Shown piece after piece: positions 58,325-64,000 of a stretch of 64,000 nucleotides of DNA. The position numbers and the translations under genes were made by a program. Every line of letters starts with the position of its first letter. Position 1 is the first letter of the stretch. Where the stretch lies: contig JAZKEU010000019.1 in the NCBI GenBank assembly GCA_040386775.1, positions 1 to 64,000 of the forward strand, written 5' to 3'. The stretch comes from Bdellovibrionota bacterium (GTDB lineage: Bacteria > Bdellovibrionota > Bdellovibrionia > Bdellovibrionales > JAEYZS01). Under the pieces are notes generated by a model that did not search any database, was not told where the DNA came from, and saw nothing but the letters and a program-made list of their open reading frames with translations.

Positions 58325-59260
58325 ATGGCAAAAAAAAGAAAAGACTTACATATTGGTGATAAGGCTTTTTATTGGATCCTAAAGGTCATGGCCTTTGGGA
58401 TCATTTTGCTTTTGCTTGCGTTCTTCGTGCTGCTTTTCAAGATGTCATGGCCGGTGCTTTCTAAAGTTGGTCCTTCTTTTTTTTGGTTCAATGATTGGAA
58501 TCCCGTAACAGAAGAGTACGGAGCGCTTCCATTTATCTTTGGAACAATCGCAACTTCGTTGATAGCTTTATTCCTCGCAGTCCCTATCAGTTTGGGAGCA
58601 GCACTTTTAATTACAGAGATTGCCGATGGTGGAGTCAGAAAAATTTTAGGATTCTTAGTTGAAATGCTGGCCGCCATTCCCAGTGTCGTTTACGGGTTGT
58701 GGGGACTCTTTGTCGTAGTTCCTTTTTTAAGAGAAACGGTTCAGCCATTTTTATCTAAGTACTTTGGAGTTCTTCCCATATTTGAGGGCGCTCCGTTGGG
58801 CGTAGGATTGATGGCCTCAGGTATTGTGCTAGCGATTATGATTACTCCGACAATCGCCACAATCTCTAGAGAAATATTTTTAACAATTCCAAAAGTTTAT
58901 AAAGAAGGTGCGTTGGCGTTGGGTGCTACAAGATGGGAAATGATTAGGCTTTCTATTTTAAAAAGTTCTGTATCAGGAATTTTGGGTGCTTCTATTTTAG
59001 GATTGGGTCGCGCTCTTGGAGAGACTATGGCTGTAGCTATGGTGATAGGAAATAGAGCGGAGATATCAGCTTCATTGTTTAGTCCAGCCCAGAGCATGGC
59101 AAGTTTGATTGCAAACGAATACGCCGAAGCGTCTGGTGATATGCACTTGGCCTCACTTACGGCAATTGGTTTTGGTTTGTTGATCGTTTCATTTTTTATG
59201 AACTCTACTGCTCGAATTATTGTTTGGCGAGTAGAGCGTAAGTACAAGGGGACGAGATGA
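58325..59260 (+). CDS. pstC: Phosphate ABC transporter permease PstC
   Basis: 311 aa with six membrane segments; EAA loop region EGALALGATRWEMIRLSILKSS (in part) contacts PstB. The N-terminal GALPFIFGTIATSLIALFLAV is typical of PstC. Overlaps pstA by 4 nt. No strong Shine-Dalgarno; the operon position explains expression. Confidence 0.95.
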   Translation: MAKKRKDLHIGDKAFYWILKVMAFGIILLLLAFFVLLFKMSWPVLSKVGPSFFWFNDWNPVTEEYGALPFIFGTIATSLIALFLAVPISLGAALLITEIADGGVRKILGFLVEMLAAIPSVVYGLWGLFVVVPFLRETVQPFLSKYFGVLPIFEGAPLGVGLMASGIVLAIMITPTIATISREIFLTIPKVYKEGALALGATRWEMIRLSILKSSVSGILGASILGLGRALGETMAVAMVIGNRAEISASLFSPAQSMASLIANEYAEASGDMHLASLTAIGFGLLIVSFFMNSTARIIVWRVERKYKGTR

Positions 59261-60117
59261 GAGAAAAGCTGAAGAGTGTCCTCAGTGTTAATGATTTTAG
59301 GAGAAAAGTAATTAACGTCACGATGATCTCTTTGATTGTGATTTCTTCTCTTATTGCCATTTTTCCACTTATGAGTGTTTTTGTCTTTGTTTTTCAAAAA
59401 GGATTTTCAACATTATCCCTTAACTTCTTCACAAGTTTACCAGCTCCCGTTGGTGAAATGGGTGGAGGGATGGCGCAAAGTTTATTGGGAAGTGCAATGC
59501 TGATTGGTCTTGCGAGTCTCATTGGTGTCCCTTGGGGAATTGCCTCTGGGATTTATATTACCGAATATGGCCACGGGAAGAGTGCTTGGTTCTTGAGATT
59601 TTCAAATGATCTTCTTATGGGAATTCCCTCCATTGTAGTGGGTCTCTTTACGTATTCATTCATTGTGGCGCCGATGAAAGGGTTTTCGTTGTTAGCAGGA
59701 AGTATTGCGCTTGGGATTATTATGATTCCAATTGTTTCCAGATCCACCGAAGAAATTCTAAAAACTGTACCGCAACATATTCGCGAAGCGGGTCTCGCTC
59801 TTGGTATTTCTAGATACCGCGTGATCTTAAATATTATTTTGCGTGGAAGTTGGGGCGGAATTTTAACGGGAGTTATTCTGAGTGTGGCGAGAATCAGCGG
59901 GGAGACTGCGCCTCTTCTCTTTACATCATTTAATAATCAATATTGGTCAGGATCGTTGACTCAGCCGATCTCTTCGTTGCCTGTACAGATTTACACTTAC
60001 GCGATCAGTCCCTTTGAAGATTGGCAGAAACAAGCCTGGGCGGGAGCCTTGGTTTTAATTTTATTTATTTTTACGATCAATGTTACTGTGAGATTTATTT
60101 TTAGAAAAAATAAGTAG
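59257..60117 (+). CDS. pstA: Phosphate ABC transporter permease PstA
   Basis: 286 aa with six membrane segments. Second permease subunit, with EAA-loop [23 protein letters not shown] (in part) and [15 protein letters not shown] near the N-terminal half. Start overlaps pstC (ATGA type). Forms the translocation pore with PstC. Confidence 0.95.
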   Translation: MREKLKSVLSVNDFRRKVINVTMISLIVISSLIAIFPLMSVFVFVFQKGFSTLSLNFFTSLPAPVGEMGGGMAQSLLGSAMLIGLASLIGVPWGIASGIYITEYGHGKSAWFLRFSNDLLMGIPSIVVGLFTYSFIVAPMKGFSLLAGSIALGIIMIPIVSRSTEEILKTVPQHIREAGLALGISRYRVILNIILRGSWGGILTGVILSVARISGETAPLLFTSFNNQYWSGSLTQPISSLPVQIYTYAISPFEDWQKQAWAGALVLILFIFTINVTVRFIFRKNK

Positions 60118-60127
60118 AGGATATTTT

Positions 60128-60895
60128 ATGGAAAAGTCGGAAGAACTTTTATCGGTCAGAAATTTGAATGCCTGGTTTGATAATTTTCACGCCGTGAAGA
60201 ACATCAATTTGTCGGTGCAAAAGAATGATATTTTGGCTTTGATCGGGCCATCAGGTTGTGGAAAATCGACTTTCATTCGTTGTATCAATAGACTTCACGA
60301 AGAAGTACCAAAAGCGAGAGTTTCTGGCGAAGTTTTCATTCAGGGTGAAAATATTTACGACAGTGGCACGGATCCGGTGAAAGTCAGAAGACAAGTGGGA
60401 ATGGTATTTCAAAAACCAAATCCATTTCCAGGATTAACAATTTTTGAAAATGTTGCTATTGGATTAAAGCTTTCTGGAATTAAAAGAAAATCCATTTTAA
60501 GTGAAATTGTAGAAAAATCTCTTAAGCAAGCAGCCATCTGGGAAGAAGTTAAGGATAAGCTCAATCAACCTGGAACGAGTTTGTCTGGCGGACAGCAACA
60601 AAGACTTTGCATTGCGAGAGCGTTGGCCGTAAGCCCTCCAATTTTATTGATGGATGAACCTACGAGTGCTCTAGATCCAATTTCTACGGCGAGAATTGAA
60701 GATCTTTTGCAGGAATTAAAAAAGCATGTCACAATCGTTATTGTGACTCACAATATGCAACAGGCATCGAGAGTCTCATCAAAGACCGCATTCTTTCTGA
60801 TGGGTGACCTCGTAGAATTCGGTGATACGAGTTTGATATTTACAAAACCTAAAGTAACAAAAACAGAAGAATATATTACCGGTCGATTCGGTTGA
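60128..60895 (+). CDS. pstB: Phosphate ABC transporter ATPase PstB
   Basis: 255 aa. Walker [10 protein letters not shown] (near residues 39-47), Q-loop ([16 protein letters not shown]), signature [16 protein letters not shown] and Walker [13 protein letters not shown] are complete; the [15 protein letters not shown] segment is specific to PstB. Drives phosphate import with PstCA. 10 nt after pstA, with GAGGATATT upstream of the ATG. Confidence 0.97.
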   Translation: MEKSEELLSVRNLNAWFDNFHAVKNINLSVQKNDILALIGPSGCGKSTFIRCINRLHEEVPKARVSGEVFIQGENIYDSGTDPVKVRRQVGMVFQKPNPFPGLTIFENVAIGLKLSGIKRKSILSEIVEKSLKQAAIWEEVKDKLNQPGTSLSGGQQQRLCIARALAVSPPILLMDEPTSALDPISTARIEDLLQELKKHVTIVIVTHNMQQASRVSSKTAFFLMGDLVEFGDTSLIFTKPKVTKTEEYITGRFG

Positions 60896-60920
60896 TTATA
60901 AAAATGTAAGGTGAATTAAA

Positions 60921-61580
60921 ATGGTAGAAGAATTAAAAAACTTACAGCAACTTAAGAACTTTTTAGCATCCATGGGTGGATACGTTGAGGAATCTTTAAA
61001 GCAAGCCACTCAAGCCCTGATTGATAGAAATCCCAACAATCACGAAAATGTTGAAAAGATTGAACAAAAAATCAATGAGTGCCATCTTCAAGTGGATCAA
61101 ACTTGCATGAACTTACTAGCAAAGCTTTCTCCATTCGCTTCGGATCTGAGGCTTATACTTGCTTGTTATAAAATGAATAATGACCTTGAGAGAATGGGCG
61201 ATCATGCAAGGAACATTTCAAGAGGCACGAGCCAATACTTATCTAAAAAAGAAATTCCGCACGAAAAGGACTTCTTGCAGCTCATCAACGAAACTCGAAG
61301 CATGGTGAAAGAGTCTTTGGATAGCTTTGTGAATAAAGACATAGAAAAAGCCAAAGAAGTTTTACTCAGAGATGATATCGTCGACGAATTAAAAAATACT
61401 CTGACGATTCAGATGAAAGAACTCATGAAGAAAGATCCCGACTATGTGGAGTCTGCATTGGACTTTATTCTATTTGCTAGAAATCTAGAGCGTATTGGCG
61501 ATCTAGCCACCAATATAGCTGAGGAAGTGATCTTTATCACTTCAGGGGATGACGTGAGGCACGGTGGGTTCTTGAAGTAG
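60921..61580 (+). CDS. phoU: Phosphate signalling protein PhoU
   Basis: 219 aa. Two three-helix PhoU repeats with metal-site motifs ERMGDHARN (near residues 91-99) and ERIGDLATNIAEEV near the C-terminus. It connects Pst transport state to PhoR signalling. Last gene of the pst operon; phoR/phoB are not present here. An imperfect inverted repeat overlaps its stop codon but has no T run. Confidence 0.95.
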   Translation: MVEELKNLQQLKNFLASMGGYVEESLKQATQALIDRNPNNHENVEKIEQKINECHLQVDQTCMNLLAKLSPFASDLRLILACYKMNNDLERMGDHARNISRGTSQYLSKKEIPHEKDFLQLINETRSMVKESLDSFVNKDIEKAKEVLLRDDIVDELKNTLTIQMKELMKKDPDYVESALDFILFARNLERIGDLATNIAEEVIFITSGDDVRHGGFLK

Positions 61581-61590
61581 CTCACCGTCT

Positions 61591-61770
61591 ATGAAAAAAC
61601 AAGAATACAATATCCCTCAAAAGGGAGCGGTAAAAAAATTACGAGAAGTTTATAATGAGCAACTGAAAAGAAAACCTTCAGATACTCTTATAGAAATCTT
61701 ACGAGAACCTTCCGCTCGCCTTGGGTGCATAGTTGATACAAGTATTTTATTTTCTGCTAACAGGGTATAA
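61591..61770 (+). CDS. Doubtful 59-aa reading frame after phoU
   Basis: An ATG frame of 59 codons (MKKQEYNIPQKGAVKKLREV, basic in its first half) starts 11 nt after phoU. No Shine-Dalgarno and no recognisable domain. Its stop overlaps a TATAAT hexamer (61766-61771). It could be a gene remnant or noise. Confidence 0.2.
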   Translation: MKKQEYNIPQKGAVKKLREVYNEQLKRKPSDTLIEILREPSARLGCIVDTSILFSANRV

Positions 61771-61830
61771 TAGAAGAATGGATGCTGATGAAGACAAATG
61801 CGAACTTAACGAATTACCTTAGTTTTATAT

Positions 61831-61859
61831 AAGTCTTGTATTAAATTGATACAAGACTT
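61831..61859 (+). terminator. Strong hairpin, possible terminator of pst operon or small RNA
   Basis: AAGTCTTGTAT (61831-61841) and ATACAAGACTT (61849-61859) are perfect 11-bp arms around TAAATTG, followed by TCATTC with few Ts. Best terminator-like element after phoU. Confidence 0.6.
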
Positions 61860-61992
61860 TCATTCACTCAATACAATCCTCTAAAGGGTTATAGTAAACT
61901 TGGCGATCTTCTTAGCTTCTGACCATCTTAAAATTCAATCGAGTAGACCTAACTCTATACAAAAAAGTACTGTTTTTGCCGAATAAAGAAGA

Positions 61993-63435
61993 ATGATGCG
62001 AACGTTTTTTACTCTAATTACAATATTTTGCCTTAATTTTATTAACCATCTAAGTATGGCCAATTCTCTTGTAATATGTACGGCTTCTAGTTCCGGATCT
62101 AACGCAAATATTGGCGTAATTGAAGAAGTTATTAAAAAATCTTTAATTCAAAATATTCACAGTTTATGTAATAAGACCGCGTTGGGCGCTACCAAATCTT
62201 TCAAAGATGTACCAAGGTTAATGGGCACTACTATAACAGATGAAACTATTGTTGGTAACGCGTGGCTAAGTTCACTTATTCCAGATATTGAACACAAAGA
62301 AGGTCTCTTTAAAGAATGCACAAAAAGACAATATTGTTATAATGCATATACGAGTACAATTCCGAAAATACGTAAATACATTCAAGGCGATATACCCCCA
62401 GAGGTAGTAAAACGGCTTAGCGGACAGGGATATACCCTAGAGGAAATAGCTTCAAAAAAGAGTTCACATTTAGATTTAAAATTCGTATCGAATGAATTAG
62501 TTAGAAGAGCTGTTTGCTCAGGTGTTACTATTCTTAACAACTCCGATTGCGCCGCGGGGCTTGGAAAAATTTTAGAATACGCCGCTCCTAACGACTCAGA
62601 GATAACAGGATTATCCAGCTATAAAGAGGTGCTCTCTAATCCAAAATATCTTAAAGGCACTCAGCGAGCCGCCTTATTGATTTTAGATAGATTTGAAAAG
62701 AATAAAGTTTCTGGATCAAATTTGTTTGATGATATTTTTCAGTCTTTCAAAAAAGAAGGAATGTCTTCAAAGGATGCCGACAATGCCACATGGGAAATCT
62801 TAGCTATTGTAGCAAGCGGTGGCCCTAATACATCGATTCGTTTGCGGTCATTTAAAGTTTCAGAAGAACAAAAACCATTGAAATGGGCACTCAGCGCTAT
62901 AGCACTTGCGCTTCCAAAGCTAGATTTTATATCAGCAAAATCAGGCCACCCTTATAGTATGCCCCCAAATATTACCACCACTTGTGACATTGGAAAACCT
63001 TATCATTTTTGGATGACGGCGTATCTTGCGCGTAAATTAACTAAAGAAGGACTATCTCCGATGGGAAGCGCTAGTGCTGCGTACCTTGCGCAAAAAGGTT
63101 ACGAAGTAAAATCAACTACGACTGGGCGCGATCCTAATAGGGTCTTTACTCAGGATTCGTTTGGTGACTGGAATAATGTCTTACGAGTAGACACAGCTTT
63201 TTCATCAGCTGCGGCAGTTTTTGGTGCAAATCATGCACAAGGAAAAATACCACGAATGAATATTGATGAAGGTTTAAAAAAAATTATTATGGCTGGATCG
63301 ATCCAGCCAAAACTTTCAAATGAAGAAGCTCAAAAACTTTGGAATGGCTCAGGAAGAAGTGCTTATGATCGCTGGAACAAAATCATCAACTCAGACAGTG
63401 GATTCGAATATCATCTAAAAAGTCTTGTTAATTAA
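61993..63435 (+). CDS. Secreted protein of unknown function
   Basis: 480 aa; two adjacent ATGs, with AAAGAAGA upstream as a weak ribosome site. A hydrophobic N-terminal signal (cleavage near SMANS) directs export. Several Cys (VICTASSSGSN, HSLCNK, KECTKRQYCYN, AVCSG, DCAAG) are probably in disulfides. No catalytic motif is recognised. The gene looks AT-rich compared with the operons before it, by eye. It overlaps the convergent 63432-63815 gene by 4 nt. Confidence 0.72.
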   Translation: MMRTFFTLITIFCLNFINHLSMANSLVICTASSSGSNANIGVIEEVIKKSLIQNIHSLCNKTALGATKSFKDVPRLMGTTITDETIVGNAWLSSLIPDIEHKEGLFKECTKRQYCYNAYTSTIPKIRKYIQGDIPPEVVKRLSGQGYTLEEIASKKSSHLDLKFVSNELVRRAVCSGVTILNNSDCAAGLGKILEYAAPNDSEITGLSSYKEVLSNPKYLKGTQRAALLILDRFEKNKVSGSNLFDDIFQSFKKEGMSSKDADNATWEILAIVASGGPNTSIRLRSFKVSEEQKPLKWALSAIALALPKLDFISAKSGHPYSMPPNITTTCDIGKPYHFWMTAYLARKLTKEGLSPMGSASAAYLAQKGYEVKSTTTGRDPNRVFTQDSFGDWNNVLRVDTAFSSAAAVFGANHAQGKIPRMNIDEGLKKIIMAGSIQPKLSNEEAQKLWNGSGRSAYDRWNKIINSDSGFEYHLKSLVN

Positions 63436-63815
63436 GGCTTTTTAGTTTTTCTCAACTGAGATGTTAATTGAGCATCTGATATTATGAAAGCTCCGCCATT
63501 CATAACAATAGCTAACTTACTTGCTTCATTATGGCAGATCAAAGTAGATTGAACTCGGAATTCACGAAGTGATTTTTGTTCTTTGAAGTGTCTAACCAAT
63601 TGAATTACAAAGTCCGGTCCGCAAGCTGCGGTAGTTAGATATGTTTGTTTTGAACTCTCTATCGTTAAATCTATCCTATTCATTTGGCTTAATCGAACAA
63701 CATAAGCCTGTTCTTCGCTACTTAAATGAATAGCTTGGTTCTCATATTGAGCTTTTGTATTAAGAGGAGATAATGACATTAAAAGACCCAATGTAAACAA
63801 TTTATACAGCTTCAT
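63432..63815 (-). CDS. Small secreted protein of unknown function
   Basis: 127 aa. Signal peptide (cleavage near NTKAQ), then a mature domain of about 105 residues with two Cys (TAACGPDF and STLICHNE), likely a disulfide. Shine-Dalgarno AGGAGAAA precedes the ATG at 63815. The convergent 4-nt overlap of stop codons with the 61993 gene suggests paired orientation rather than shared transcription. No family recognised. Confidence 0.68.
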   Translation of the reverse strand: MKLYKLFTLGLLMSLSPLNTKAQYENQAIHLSSEEQAYVVRLSQMNRIDLTIESSKQTYLTTAACGPDFVIQLVRHFKEQKSLREFRVQSTLICHNEASKLAIVMNGGAFIISDAQLTSQLRKTKKP

Positions 63816-63952
63816 AGATTTCTCCTGAAAGAGAGTTGTTTTAAAACGTTATATATCTTCGTGTGCAATTTACATGCTAGAAATAGACTATATTTTTGAG
63901 CGGTAACTTCCCTGCCGCCCTCCCGGAAATCATATAAAAATTGGATGGTTCA

Positions 63953-63981
63953 ATATTTTGAAACACATTGGTTCAAAATAT
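63953..63981. repeat. Inverted repeat near the right window edge
   Basis: ATATTTTGAA (63953-63962) and TTCAAAATAT (63972-63981), 10-bp arms with a 9-nt spacer, in an AT-rich intergenic region. It might be an operator or hairpin; the flank is cut by the window edge. Confidence 0.45.
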
Positions 63982-64000
63982 ATATTCAAATGATTTCATC

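Larger units (their letters stand above)
61581..61992. other. 412-bp region after phoU without a confident gene
   Basis: The longest stretch without a clear gene. It holds the doubtful 59-codon frame (61591-61770), an isolated TATAAT at 61766-61771, and an 11-bp perfect hairpin at 61831-61859. Together the last two could bound a small RNA of about 85 nt. Otherwise AT-rich, with no recognisable element up to the 61993 gene. Confidence 0.6.

Overview
The window looks like chromosomal DNA from a low-GC member of the Bdellovibrionota (Bdellovibrio or Pseudobdellovibrio type). The evidence is a TIGR02147-family regulator paired with a lipoprotein, many secreted proteins of unknown function, several trypsin-like proteases, a compact flagellar export operon, a reduced Tad/Flp pilus locus, and an RpoH with a long Lys-rich N-terminus. 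The placement is inferred from gene content; no marker gene was compared. Gene density is high. I see no prophage, CRISPR array or intact insertion sequence.

Left part (1-14.5 kb). A KamA-type radical SAM aminomutase is followed by a toxin-first toxin-antitoxin pair with a perfect palindrome in its promoter. Next come a secreted protein, a Bcr/CflA exporter that overlaps a PcrA/UvrD helicase gene, and a run of exported proteins: a lipoprotein with an HExxH zinc-protease motif, a small beta-barrel candidate, and an EF-hand-like protein. A TIGR02147 regulator overlaps its lipoprotein partner. A SPOR-domain protein and an inositol monophosphatase follow.

Flagellar block (14.6-26.3 kb). fliL-M-N-O-P-Q-R-flhB-flhA-flhF-flhG-fliA all run on the plus strand. 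They follow a consensus sigma-54 promoter (TGGCAC-N5-TTGCT) and end at a strong terminator. FlhF has altered G2 and G3 GTPase motifs, and FlhG lacks an evident activator helix.

Middle (26.3-34.9 kb). Three secreted trypsin-like proteases are followed by a PHA-granule-type protein with rpoH, then hisS-aspS-lipid kinase.

Tad region (34.9-44.2 kb). Read on the minus strand, Flp pilin, three TadE-like pseudopilins, a CpaB-like protein and an anchored periplasmic protein form one block. A response-regulator/histidine-kinase hybrid, a RAYT-type Y1 transposase-like gene, the CpaC secretin and the CpaF ATPase form a second block. Between them, on the opposite strand, lies a secreted coiled-coil/glycine-rich protein with a strikingly symmetrical leader. 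No TadB/TadC platform protein or prepilin peptidase is in the window.

Right part (44.3-64 kb). A histone-H1-like protein is followed by folD-gcvT-gcvH, tRNA-Leu(UAG) and a GNAT acetyltransferase. A binding protein is coupled to a DAACS symporter. Further on are a fourth trypsin-like protease, a transpeptidase, an OmpA-like lipoprotein preceded by an unlisted 23-codon hydrophobic ORF with a perfect Shine-Dalgarno, an RlmM-like methyltransferase, a DUF2231 pair, and pstSCAB-phoU behind a Pho-box-like repeat. The right end holds AT-rich unknown secreted proteins. Short REP-like hairpins recur between genes, and several genes have no Shine-Dalgarno but carry promoter-like hexamers at the spacing expected for leaderless transcripts.
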